NCBI RefSeq assembly: GCF_014204415.1
Contig: NZ_JACHLE010000007.1
Span: 1-64,000 of the forward strand
Reading direction: 5' to 3'
Source: Chryseobacterium defluvii
GTDB taxonomy: Bacteria > Bacteroidota > Bacteroidia > Flavobacteriales > Weeksellaceae
DNA: 64,000 nt
A model generated the notes under the pieces. It saw nothing but the letters and a program-made list of their open reading frames with translations. It was not told the DNA's origin and ran no database searches. Of the stretch, positions 47,858-56,948 are shown piece by piece (the stretch's first letter is position 1; the number at the start of each line of letters is the position of its first letter). The position numbers and the translations under genes were made by a program.

Positions 47858-50800
47858 CTAAAAAGTCATTCCCAGACCTCCCGAAATCCTTCCGCCATCC
47901 GAACCATAGAAATAATTCAGCCTTGCAGAGAACATTTCAAGAATGCTCATCCAGAATCCTGTACCCACAGACTGATGCCATTTATTTGAATCCTCATGGT
48001 CATTCCATACCCTTCCGATGTCATAACCAAACAAAATTCCCATATTGGCCGGAATGATATTGTTCCTTACCCTTCCGAAATCCAAGCGGATCTCAGAATT
48101 ATTGGTAAAATAAGATCTTCCCGAAAAACGATCGTTACGGAAAGCCCTCATTCCGTTGTTTCCCCCGATACTTGCTGCCTGGTAAAACTCAAAATTGTTA
48201 TTGTTGATCCACATCACATTGCTGGAGTTGGCAAATACAATGTTTCCCCTTTTATCGAGTCTGTGATCAATGGTTAAAGTACCGTTCAGTGTTAAAAAAT
48301 TCCTTTCGGTTTGGGAAAGATTAGCCTTCCAGTCTGCATTCAATATCAATTCCAGTCCTAATGTTGGGAAAGCATTGTTGTCTAAATTTTTAAAACTAAA
48401 AGTATAGTTGGCTCCGGCAAACTGCTGATCTTTGAATACATCAGGGTTTACATCAGGTGAGATATCTACAAAGCGGTCACCTTTGCGCTGGACTTTGTTA
48501 TTCTCAAAAGTAAGCTGGAACTGGTGCTGCAGATTCATCCAGCTCTTTTTAGAAACAGAAGGTGCAAAATTGAATTTTGAAATTCTTGCCCGGTTGTATT
48601 CCCTTTCGGTGGTTTCCTTATCATATTCACTTTCATTGGAAAGCCCGAAGAAATTTTTGGCAAAACGGGAAGTTGTGTAATAAGCATCTAAATTAAAATC
48701 CCATCCGGAAATGGCTTTTTTGAAGATCCCTTTATAGGCAAGATTAAACCCTCCCGTTGCAGTATACATATTAGCTTTTAAGCTGTGTTTCTGAGTATAA
48801 GGCGCACGGATGAAATTGTTCACCGTATAATTGGCCAGAAAACCAATGATCACCCCGTCATCAGGATTATAATCTGCGTTAGGATAGCCGGCAAAGAAAT
48901 TGTATTTAGGGTGCTTGTAATTATAGGTATTGACGTCATAATCATCCGAAATATTCTTTGTCGCAGAATTGGCATTATAAGTATTCTTCTGGGATTTGAA
49001 ATCATAGATCTTTACTTTGCTTCCGTTGGCAATGGTATATACATCGTGATTGTAACCCCCGATCAGGCGGATGTTCATTTTCGGTTTTCCGTCTCCTGAA
49101 ACTTCATAAATATCGTCATCTTCCAGACCATAGATCCAGAGTTCACTGGTTTTATCATCATGATAATCCTTTTCAAATACAAGCTCAGGATTTTCTTTGT
49201 TCTTATCCAGTTTATATTGTTTTACATTCACGGAATTACCCTGCTTAGTGATCACAAATTTATCGGGATTTACAGTTCCTGCCAGCGGAACCTTCTTTTG
49301 CAGCACATCATAATATTGTGCGGCGTAATCCTGCAGTTTGGTTTTTCTCGATTTTAATTTCCTCTGAATATCCGCGATCGTTTCATCCTTCACTTCCTTA
49401 GGTAAATTGTTGAAAGCTTCCTCAATATCCTTATCCGTAAGATGTTCCTGAATATATTTTGCCTGAGCGGTCCATTCCTCGTGGGTTGAAGCTTTTAAAA
49501 AGATAAGGTCCAGCGGATAAGGCTCCATGTTCAGCCACTTAACATTTTTGATGTCTTCTTTAAATGTTTTCATGTGACGGATCGCCGGGATATTCATGAT
49601 CACTTTAAAAGCGGCTCCATCATATTTGCTGAAGGCCTGGTCGTGATCCCTTGGAATAGGTTTGTAGGTTACTTTATCCCCACTTTCATACTCTGCCCAT
49701 TTCCATTGATCAGAATGCCTGTCCCAGTCTCCGATCAGCATATCGAAAACACGTGCTCTGATGTAGGCTTCCCGATCTACGGAGTATTTATAGCTTTTGG
49801 TCAGGTTTTTCAGAAGATCATCCGTAGAGATAATGTCCTTTGCATTCCCCAGTGACTGCAATGTTTTGGGATCTGAAGAAAAACGCTCCTCAACCATATA
49901 AAGCTCATTTCCGTAGGTCTCATTATACACACCCAAAGCATGTTGTTTCGGGATATAATATAACCTCGGATTGCTGTGGAAAAGGTCCAGTCTATCTGCA
50001 AGATTTCCTACAGAGAAAGGAGTGAAAGGATGGCTGGTTGTATAAAAATCCAGTAAGAATTTTTCCGGGAAGGTATTATTCAGCTCATTTCCGAAAGTAC
50101 TTTTCTTAAAAGCCATAGTATTGAGGAATCGGACAGCGCTTTTTTTAATACCTCTCATCACAAATTCCTGCCCGTCCCGGGACATCAGCCTTAAACTGTT
50201 CGACTGATGGCCTCCGCCTTCCCTGAAAGGAATGTAGCCCCCGTTCAACTCAGAAATATTGGCTGTAGGAGCTTCAACAGGAGTTCCGTAATACTTTCTG
50301 TAATGCTCTCCCCAAAGCCATCTGTAAACTCCGCTCTTTCGCGTTAATTTTTCAGGATAGATCGTTGAGGTAATAGTATTCGGAAAAGAATCCGGATAAT
50401 GGTTGACAAATTCTTTTGGCCTTTCAAAAACAGTAATATGGGTCAGCTTTTGAAGACGGTTATCTTTAGTTGAAAAGTATTCTACATCAGCACTCTGGTC
50501 TTTTCTCATATTCAGGACGGCAAATCCGCTTCCGCCATAAGAGAAATCAGTCTTTTCGGCAATGGTGGCAGGATCGGTCTTAGAGCCGGCTCCGCTAATG
50601 ATCTGTCGGATATTCCTTTGCTCATGGTACTGCAGGTTGTGATCATGTCCGGAAACAAAAATGATGTTTTCCTTATCCTGAACAATGCTTTTTAACCGAT
50701 TGGCCAGATCTGCATAATGCTGGTTGTTGATATCCTCCAGGCTTGCTCCTGAAGAGCTTCTGAGAATATTGACCAGGCTTGCCACCACGGGAACGGGAAC

Positions 50801-51574
50801 CTTTCCTTTAAGTGCAGAGAGGTGGGATTTTGCCGAAGTATATCCTGCATGGGTTCCGCTGCTGATGACAGGGTGGTGCAGGGCAACGATGATCTTTTTA
50901 TCCTGGTTTTTATTGATCAGGTCTTTAAACTCTACGAAAAGGTCTTCACGGGTTTTGATGTGGCAGTTTTTATTGATCCCCGGATACTGATCCCAGTTTA
51001 CCAAAGCCCATTCCGTATCAATAACGATCAGCTTAATATCTTTGGTGAGGCTTACATCATCAATAGGGCATGAGTTTTTAGGCAGAAAAGCTTTTTTATC
51101 ATTCAGGTAGGTTTTCACAAATTCTTCCTGAGCTTTTAACCCTTCTAAGCCATGATACCAGTCATGATTTCCGGGAATCACAAGTGTTTTTCCTTTAAAA
51201 TCTTTGGTGATGGCAAGCTGGTTCTCCATTTTTTCCCTGGCCAAAGGATATTCCTTATCAGTTTCTTTCGGCATGCCGAGGGGATAAATATTATCTCCCA
51301 GAAAAATCAGCATTGAATTTTGATCTGCGGAATCCAGTTTGCCTTTGAGGAAATTTAAAGTATGCTGAGCCTGAATTTCTTCTGCATTCCCTGCATCTCC
51401 GATCAGGAAAATTTTAAAGTCGTTTTCAGATTTTATATCAGAATTTTTTACTTCCTGTAAGTTTTTTCCTTTTTTTACGTTATAGGTAGCACAGGACACC
51501 AGAAGTCCTGCCAATAACAAGAATCTAAATGGAATAGAAATTTTTTTTAGATAAGTTATAAAGGATAAATTCAT
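47858..51574 (-). CDS. metallophosphoesterase-kinase-like-outer membrane barrel fusion
   Basis: This 1238-residue lipoprotein (LLLAGLLVSC, Cys28) has three parts. Residues 52-350 are a calcineurin-like phosphoesterase with all motifs: GDAG (59-62), GDNIYP (93-98), GNHDWYHG (135-142), HHP (233-235) and GHDHN (309-313). Residues about 420-700 hold GDWDRHSDQW (615-624) and PIPRDHDQAF (639-648), which look like the catalytic and metal loops of HipA/PI3K-like kinases. From about 890 it is a BamA/TamA-type surface-antigen beta-barrel ending in GGLGMTF. It is likely in the outer membrane. Substrates are unknown. It is divergent from the HD-Pycsar gene, with 26 bp between starts. Confidence 0.85.
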   Translation of the reverse strand: MNLSFITYLKKISIPFRFLLLAGLLVSCATYNVKKGKNLQEVKNSDIKSENDFKIFLIGDAGNAEEIQAQHTLNFLKGKLDSADQNSMLIFLGDNIYPLGMPKETDKEYPLAREKMENQLAITKDFKGKTLVIPGNHDWYHGLEGLKAQEEFVKTYLNDKKAFLPKNSCPIDDVSLTKDIKLIVIDTEWALVNWDQYPGINKNCHIKTREDLFVEFKDLINKNQDKKIIVALHHPVISSGTHAGYTSAKSHLSALKGKVPVPVVASLVNILRSSSGASLEDINNQHYADLANRLKSIVQDKENIIFVSGHDHNLQYHEQRNIRQIISGAGSKTDPATIAEKTDFSYGGSGFAVLNMRKDQSADVEYFSTKDNRLQKLTHITVFERPKEFVNHYPDSFPNTITSTIYPEKLTRKSGVYRWLWGEHYRKYYGTPVEAPTANISELNGGYIPFREGGGHQSNSLRLMSRDGQEFVMRGIKKSAVRFLNTMAFKKSTFGNELNNTFPEKFLLDFYTTSHPFTPFSVGNLADRLDLFHSNPRLYYIPKQHALGVYNETYGNELYMVEERFSSDPKTLQSLGNAKDIISTDDLLKNLTKSYKYSVDREAYIRARVFDMLIGDWDRHSDQWKWAEYESGDKVTYKPIPRDHDQAFSKYDGAAFKVIMNIPAIRHMKTFKEDIKNVKWLNMEPYPLDLIFLKASTHEEWTAQAKYIQEHLTDKDIEEAFNNLPKEVKDETIADIQRKLKSRKTKLQDYAAQYYDVLQKKVPLAGTVNPDKFVITKQGNSVNVKQYKLDKNKENPELVFEKDYHDDKTSELWIYGLEDDDIYEVSGDGKPKMNIRLIGGYNHDVYTIANGSKVKIYDFKSQKNTYNANSATKNISDDYDVNTYNYKHPKYNFFAGYPNADYNPDDGVIIGFLANYTVNNFIRAPYTQKHSLKANMYTATGGFNLAYKGIFKKAISGWDFNLDAYYTTSRFAKNFFGLSNESEYDKETTEREYNRARISKFNFAPSVSKKSWMNLQHQFQLTFENNKVQRKGDRFVDISPDVNPDVFKDQQFAGANYTFSFKNLDNNAFPTLGLELILNADWKANLSQTERNFLTLNGTLTIDHRLDKRGNIVFANSSNVMWINNNNFEFYQAASIGGNNGMRAFRNDRFSGRSYFTNNSEIRLDFGRVRNNIIPANMGILFGYDIGRVWNDHEDSNKWHQSVGTGFWMSILEMFSARLNYFYGSDGGRISGGLGMTF

Positions 51575-51600
51575 ACATTTACATTAACAAAAATTCAGAA

Positions 51601-52773
51601 ATGGATATTCTACACAAAGCTAAAGATTATGTTGAAAGCTTATTCAAAGATAAGTTATCTTCCGTATATTTTTATCATAATTTTATCCATACAACCTATA
51701 CGGTGAATAAGGCCGAGGAGATCATGAAAAATACACCTGTTTCCAAGGAGGATCAGGAGAAGCTGCTGCTGGCGCTCTGGTTTCATGATACGGGCTATAT
51801 TGAATGTGCACAGAATCATGAAGAAAGGGGGATCGAAATTTTGAAGAAATTTCTGCAAAATGAAAATTACCCGGAAAACTATATTAATGACGTTTCAAAG
51901 CTGATCCTAGCCACAAAAATTGATTATAAGCCTGAAAACCTTCTGGAAAAAATTGCAAAAGATGCGGACTGCAGCCATTTTGCAAGCCATGATTATAATG
52001 ATATTTCAGACGGCTTAAGAAAAGAATGGGAACTTACCAATGTAAAATACTTTTCCAATGATGAATGGAATGCCGTAAACCTGGATTTCATGAAGAATAA
52101 GCATACCTACTATACAGACTATGCAAAAGAGAACTGGGAGCCCCTGAAAAAGAAAAACATCAGAAAAATCGAAAAAAAATTGGAGAAGGAAGAAGAAAAA
52201 AAGGAAGAGAAGAAAGAAAACCAGGATAATAAAAAAGACCCGAAATCTGACAGAAGTGTAGACACTCTTTTCAGGGTTACCCTAAACAATCATACGAGGC
52301 TGAGTGATATTGCAGACAGTAAGGCAAATATTCTGCTTTCGGTGAATGCGATCATCATTTCAGTTTGCCTTTCCGTTCTGGTCCCGAAACTGGATACTCC
52401 AAAAAATGCGCACCTTATCATTCCCAGCTTTCTCCTCCTGCTGTCGAGTGTTCTGACGATCATATTTGCCATATTATCTACAAAACCGAATGTAACCAAG
52501 ACAAAATTTACCCGTCAGGATGTTGCTGACAGGAAGGTGAATCTTTTATTCTTCGGGAATTTTCATCAGATGCTGTTTGATGATTACAATAATGCCATGA
52601 GAGACCTGATCAAAGACAGGGATTATATCTACGATTCTATGGTAAAAGACCTGTACTATCTTGGAAAAGTGCTTGACAGAAAATACAGGCTGTTGTCACT
52701 GACGTATAAGATCTTTATGGCCGGGATCATTATTTCCGTATTGTCTTTTGGGTATGCCTTTCTGAAACTGTGA
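51601..52773 (+). CDS. HD phosphohydrolase fused to Pycsar-effector-type membrane domain (DUF5706)
   Basis: This 390-residue protein has an N-terminal HD hydrolase with the H-HD-D metal set: His30 (FIHTTY), His62-Asp63 (LWFHDTGY) and Asp121 or Asp123 (KDADCSHF). A charged coiled-coil linker (about 181-218, rich in EKKEEK) follows. Residues 220-390 match the DUF5706 membrane domain of Pycsar effectors (TLFRVTLNNHTRLSDIADSK, helices about 245-262, 272-292 and 371-387). Pycsar effectors damage the membrane on sensing cCMP or cUMP in phage defence. There is no cyclase gene here, and the neighbours look like core genes, so a housekeeping signalling role is as likely. Confidence 0.88.
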   Translation: MDILHKAKDYVESLFKDKLSSVYFYHNFIHTTYTVNKAEEIMKNTPVSKEDQEKLLLALWFHDTGYIECAQNHEERGIEILKKFLQNENYPENYINDVSKLILATKIDYKPENLLEKIAKDADCSHFASHDYNDISDGLRKEWELTNVKYFSNDEWNAVNLDFMKNKHTYYTDYAKENWEPLKKKNIRKIEKKLEKEEEKKEEKKENQDNKKDPKSDRSVDTLFRVTLNNHTRLSDIADSKANILLSVNAIIISVCLSVLVPKLDTPKNAHLIIPSFLLLLSSVLTIIFAILSTKPNVTKTKFTRQDVADRKVNLLFFGNFHQMLFDDYNNAMRDLIKDRDYIYDSMVKDLYYLGKVLDRKYRLLSLTYKIFMAGIIISVLSFGYAFLKL

Positions 52774-52799
52774 TATGATACTTCCTTATCAAAAACTTT

Positions 52800-52819
52800 A
52801 ACCACAAAAGTCACAAAAG
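52800..52819. repeat. AACCACAAAAG element, single end (copy D)
   Basis: AACCACAAAAGTCACAAAAG matches the left end of copies A and B. No inverted partner is visible nearby; the spacer 52774-52980 holds no other feature. Confidence 0.55.
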
Positions 52820-52980
52820 TTTTTAATGCCTGAAGAAGTTATATTTAGGGATGTATTAGCTTTTGAAAAATTTTATATTGAGTTGAAGCCGAAATCTTCT
52901 TCTGTGAATTACCATTCTGAAAATTTTAAACCTAGGCTTAATATGATTAATATAAAATTTTTATGGTTTAAGATAAAAAT

Positions 52981-55281
52981 TTAAACCAAAGAAACCCTCA
53001 GCGCCAGTAATCCTGTAATTCCCTGAAGGTCTTCCACCCTCAAAAATTCTATATCAGACTGGAGGATGCCTTTTTTCTGGAGTTTATAGACATATTCCAG
53101 GTATTCCTTTTGGTTTTCCATCCCGAAGTATACGATGGTGATCTTTCCGGGACATGTGATCCTTTCCGTAGAGTCTTTGATGTGGGCTTTATCCAGCCTT
53201 TTCTTGATGATCTCGTAATAAGAATTATAAGCTCCGTCCACATCAAAACGTTTTTCGTCCATCCGGAAGCGGATATCTACCTTCTCATTATAGACAAAGA
53301 TCAGGGAAGCAATATCCAACGGGATCGGAAGGTCTTTTTTAAAGCTCTGAAACTCACGCTCCATATTGCAGATGGTTTTCAGCTGCCAGTATCTTAACTT
53401 ATGAACCACTTTTGAGGTATAATGAATTTCAGGGGCAATGTTCTGTCCTGTGTACAGGTTATGCTCCACACCGTCAGATTTAAACCGTTCATAATAATGC
53501 GGGAATACCTGCTGTGCCTTGATCTGGCTTTCATCCAGCATATCCGCCAGTTTTCTGTTCACGAGGGTAATGGAGTCATCCAGGCTTTTTCTGTTGGTAT
53601 AGAAAAGGTCACTTTGAGGAAATACCTGCGAAAAGTACTCCTTAATTTTTTCCTTTACCGGCTTTGGGGATCTCACTTCCAGTTTTCCCTGCAGGTAAGG
53701 GTGTATTTCATCACGCAGCAATCTCTGGAAGCGCTGTTCGGTATCCGCTTTTATTTCATTGTTAAGCTCGTTCTCGAAAACATCCAGAGCGAGAAGGTAC
53801 TTTTCAGAATCTGAATTGATGAGGGTGAAAATATCATGCAGGCAGTCAATTTGCTGATTAAGATCTTCCATCATCAGGTTGAAGCGCTTTTCCGAAGAAG
53901 AGCGGATATCGGAAAATCCGAAAAGAGGCGTAAGGTTTTTAAAGGAGATCTGTTTTAAAGTATATATCTTCTTACCTAAGGAAGCATTGAAATATTTCTC
54001 AGCTTCATTCCTGAACTTCCAGACCACACTGTCGTGGATGGTAGTATATTCCCTTTGTATAATGGCTTCGATCTGGCTGTTCCTCTCAAAGGTGAACCTG
54101 CTGAGGGAAAAGATGATAATGTCTGCAAAGAATTCCAGTTTTTTAAGCTTTAAGCCGTTAAAGCTATTGGCTACCGGGGAAGTAAATTCCATGACGGCAA
54201 GAAGCTCATTCTCTTTCATGATGGGGATCACCATGAAGCTTCGGATATTATTATCCTTGAGAATATTGAAAGAGGGAAGCGTTCTTATCTCTTCACTCAT
54301 ATTGTCCACATTGGAAACAACAATGGGTTTGGAATTATAGCTGAGGTTGTCAAAAGTAGTTTTTCGGGTCTCTTCATCAAGGGTATTGATCCAGAAATCC
54401 AGAATATGATTCGTGAAAAAATTATCGTATATCGGTACTTTTTCCAGCCTGTTATCCTTGCTGTTGAAAAGCATTAATCCGAAATTCAGTTCGGCGACAT
54501 CAAAATAAGATTTGAAGATCTCCTTCAGGTTTTCATCCGGGATGAGGTTTTCAGGATCAATTTTGATCATGCTGGATTTCAGGTCGGATAAAGCCACTTC
54601 AGAAGTACAGTCTACGAGTGAAATAATGGTAAATCCGCTCAATATCCATGATTTTGAGGGGAAATATTTTTTCCACAGCTTTATATCATCCAAATTCTCC
54701 AATAGCATATCCAGAACATCATCAGGCGGTATTTTGGCATTTTCAGTAGGGTAAATTTCCGTAAAATCAGAATTCACCGTGATCTTGTAATGCTTCATGA
54801 TCCCCTGTTTATTGGGAATATCATAATAAAAGGGTAGAGAAGACCTGATGTCTTTTTTGAAATAGGCCTGCAGGATCAGGCAGCCGCAGAATACATAGAA
54901 TTCATCATCGTCTATATTCCTCAGTTCAATTTCAAAATCTTTTCCGGCATCTTTGAGGATATTTTTGAACCTTTCGGTATAATTGAAGGTAATATTGGAA
55001 AGCGGTATGCTTGCGGCTTTTATTTCATTCAACGTTAAACCGGTCGGGAAAAGGTCTGCCAGTAAAAGCTTGATCAGGTCTTCATATTTTTCCAATAACG
55101 AAATATCCTGAAACCCGTTTTTGAGTTCCTGAAAATTCTTTATCTTGTCTATAAGCGATTCGGCATAGTTGACACGGTATTCCAGGCGGTCGTTATAACG
55201 TATGTGTTCAAGAACATCCAAATATTTTTTGAATGAGATATAGACCTGGAAGGGTGCGTCTTTTTTGTAAAGATGAGCCAA
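52981..55281 (-). CDS. GAF domain-containing protein of unknown function
   Basis: This 766-residue cytosolic protein has a helical N-terminal part (1-230) and a GAF sensor domain at about 260-400 (LMLFNSKDNRLEKVPIYDNF, SFMVIPIMKENELLAVMEF). The rest is a long helical and mixed region without motifs I recognise; the C-terminus (PGKITIVYFGMENQKEYLEY) looks alpha/beta. No kinase, HTH or GGDEF domain is present. It converges on the HD-Pycsar gene, and a TAACTTTA promoter-like box lies upstream. Confidence 0.85.
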   Translation of the reverse strand: MAHLYKKDAPFQVYISFKKYLDVLEHIRYNDRLEYRVNYAESLIDKIKNFQELKNGFQDISLLEKYEDLIKLLLADLFPTGLTLNEIKAASIPLSNITFNYTERFKNILKDAGKDFEIELRNIDDDEFYVFCGCLILQAYFKKDIRSSLPFYYDIPNKQGIMKHYKITVNSDFTEIYPTENAKIPPDDVLDMLLENLDDIKLWKKYFPSKSWILSGFTIISLVDCTSEVALSDLKSSMIKIDPENLIPDENLKEIFKSYFDVAELNFGLMLFNSKDNRLEKVPIYDNFFTNHILDFWINTLDEETRKTTFDNLSYNSKPIVVSNVDNMSEEIRTLPSFNILKDNNIRSFMVIPIMKENELLAVMEFTSPVANSFNGLKLKKLEFFADIIIFSLSRFTFERNSQIEAIIQREYTTIHDSVVWKFRNEAEKYFNASLGKKIYTLKQISFKNLTPLFGFSDIRSSSEKRFNLMMEDLNQQIDCLHDIFTLINSDSEKYLLALDVFENELNNEIKADTEQRFQRLLRDEIHPYLQGKLEVRSPKPVKEKIKEYFSQVFPQSDLFYTNRKSLDDSITLVNRKLADMLDESQIKAQQVFPHYYERFKSDGVEHNLYTGQNIAPEIHYTSKVVHKLRYWQLKTICNMEREFQSFKKDLPIPLDIASLIFVYNEKVDIRFRMDEKRFDVDGAYNSYYEIIKKRLDKAHIKDSTERITCPGKITIVYFGMENQKEYLEYVYKLQKKGILQSDIEFLRVEDLQGITGLLALRVSLV

Positions 55282-55420
55282 GTTTGAAATTTAAAGTAAA
55301 GTTATAAGTATTTTTATATATTCCAATAACAAAATCAAAAGAAAAAGAGAAGAGTCCCGAAGGGACGATTTAAAAAAGAATTGGATATAATCCAATTACA
55401 TATGGCAATTAGTCCATATT

Positions 55421-55452
55421 AAAAAAGCACAACTAAAATGTTGTGCTTTTTT
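55421..55452 (-). terminator. terminator of the nuo operon
   Basis: AAAAAAGCACAAC (55421-55433) pairs with GTTGTGCTTTTTT (55440-55452), a 13-bp stem with T runs on both strands, 20 bp past the nuoN stop. A second small hairpin, GTCCC/GGGAC, lies near 55352-55364. Confidence 0.85.
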
Positions 55453-55472
55453 ATTTTTATATTGATGATTTC

Positions 55473-56858
55473 TTACAATCCGAATTGTTTTGCAAATAAA
55501 TCAGGGAAAACACCCAATGCAATAATTGAAATAATAATAAATACTGCTACAATATTATACGTAGGGGTAACTTTCTCCGAAGTTTTGAAGGTAGTTTCTT
55601 TAAAGAAGAACATGGCAATGATCAGCCTTAAATAATAAGCAATGGAGATTGCCGAACCTAAAACGGCGATCAGCACCAAAAATGCAGCTCCGTTCATGGC
55701 TTGGGAAAATAAAGCAAATTTACCCATAAATCCGGCTGTTAGCGGAACCCCTGCCATAGAAAGCATAGAGATTGCTGCCACGGTTGCCAAAAGAGGCTCA
55801 GATTTGGCCAATCCCTTAAATGCCCCGAAAGAGGTCTCTCTTTTTAATTTTTCTACCCAGATCAGGCACATAAATACACCTACTGTAGATAAAGAGTAAG
55901 CAAATAAATAGAATGCCAAGCTATCAGAAGAAAGTTCCAGACTTTTTATCCCGAAGAAAACCAATCCCATATAACCGGCATGGGATACTGATGAATACGC
56001 CAGCATCCTCTTGGCATTCGTCTGTGCAAGTCCCATTGCATTGGCAAGGAACAGGGTGATGATAATGAATACACCCAGAACATTGATCCATTCATGGGTA
56101 ACTCCTGCAAAGCCAATGGTCATTAATCTGAAGAATGCAAAAAACCCGGAGATCTTTACCACACTGGCCATAAAAGCAGTAATTAATGACGGGGAACCGG
56201 AGTAAACATCCGGGCTCCACATATGGAAAGGAGCCAGAGCCACTTTGAAGGCCATAGCACAAAGCATAAGAATAACTCCTAAAATGAACATGACATTTTT
56301 AGGGTTTTCCATTCCAAAATTCAATATTGTATATAAATCGAAACTTCCGGTACTTCCATAGATAAATGCAATGCCAAACAGCAGGAATCCCGTTGCAAAT
56401 GCACCCATTAAGAAATATTTAATAGAAGCTTCGTTAGATCTCAGATCGGTTTTATTGGTTCCGGCCATTACATATAAAGGAATGGAAAGGATCTCAATAC
56501 CCAGGAATAAGGTAACTAAATTCTGGAATCCGAAAAGGATAATACCCCCGCATAATGCAAACAGCATCAGTGCATACAATTCAGACTGATGGCTTCTGTG
56601 ATTGCTGAAGGCAAAACCTCCCAGAAAAAACAACAATAGGGTGGTTACAATTGAAATTTTTGTGAACAGGGCTGTATCTGCACCATACTCATACATTTTT
56701 TTGTACTGTTCAAAGAATGAACATTCCGGTAAAAAACTTACGTATAATGCAACGATCAATCCCAAAATCCCAATGTATCTTGCGAATTTTCCCTGTTCAA
56801 AAACTCCTGAAAATAACGCAATAACTGCCGTTAGGAAAACAATAATTAAAACACTCAT
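55473..56858 (-). CDS. nuoN: NADH-quinone oxidoreductase subunit N
   Basis: This is an antiporter-like proton-pumping subunit of complex I with about 14 membrane helices (461 residues). The conserved Glu lies in LFLGIEILSIPLYVMAG and Lys residues in later helices; SSVSHAGYMGLVFF is the usual motif. The start is ATG 56858 (MSVLIIVFLTAV); a longer frame to 56897 would include the 7-nt tandem repeat upstream. It is last gene of the operon. Confidence 0.96.
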   Translation of the reverse strand: MSVLIIVFLTAVIALFSGVFEQGKFARYIGILGLIVALYVSFLPECSFFEQYKKMYEYGADTALFTKISIVTTLLLFFLGGFAFSNHRSHQSELYALMLFALCGGIILFGFQNLVTLFLGIEILSIPLYVMAGTNKTDLRSNEASIKYFLMGAFATGFLLFGIAFIYGSTGSFDLYTILNFGMENPKNVMFILGVILMLCAMAFKVALAPFHMWSPDVYSGSPSLITAFMASVVKISGFFAFFRLMTIGFAGVTHEWINVLGVFIIITLFLANAMGLAQTNAKRMLAYSSVSHAGYMGLVFFGIKSLELSSDSLAFYLFAYSLSTVGVFMCLIWVEKLKRETSFGAFKGLAKSEPLLATVAAISMLSMAGVPLTAGFMGKFALFSQAMNGAAFLVLIAVLGSAISIAYYLRLIIAMFFFKETTFKTSEKVTPTYNIVAVFIIISIIALGVFPDLFAKQFGL

Positions 56859-56869
56859 AATATAGATTT

Positions 56870-56897
56870 GAGATGCGAGACACGAGACATGAGACAA
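56870..56897. repeat. 7-nt tandem repeat between nuoM and nuoN
   Basis: Four units of seven bases, GAGATGC, GAGACAC, GAGACAT and GAGACAA, lie in the 90-bp spacer. It is one of several short-period degenerate repeats between genes of minus-strand operons here. Confidence 0.6.
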
Positions 56898-56948
56898 AAA
56901 TTCTGATTTCTCATTTCCTGATCTGCTAATTTTTTAAATTTTAATTTT

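Noticed and set aside
51601..55281. Complete Pycsar defence system
   Set aside because: No uridylate or cytidylate cyclase is present in the neighbourhood. Only the effector-like domain is seen, fused to an HD hydrolase, so a complete system is not supported.
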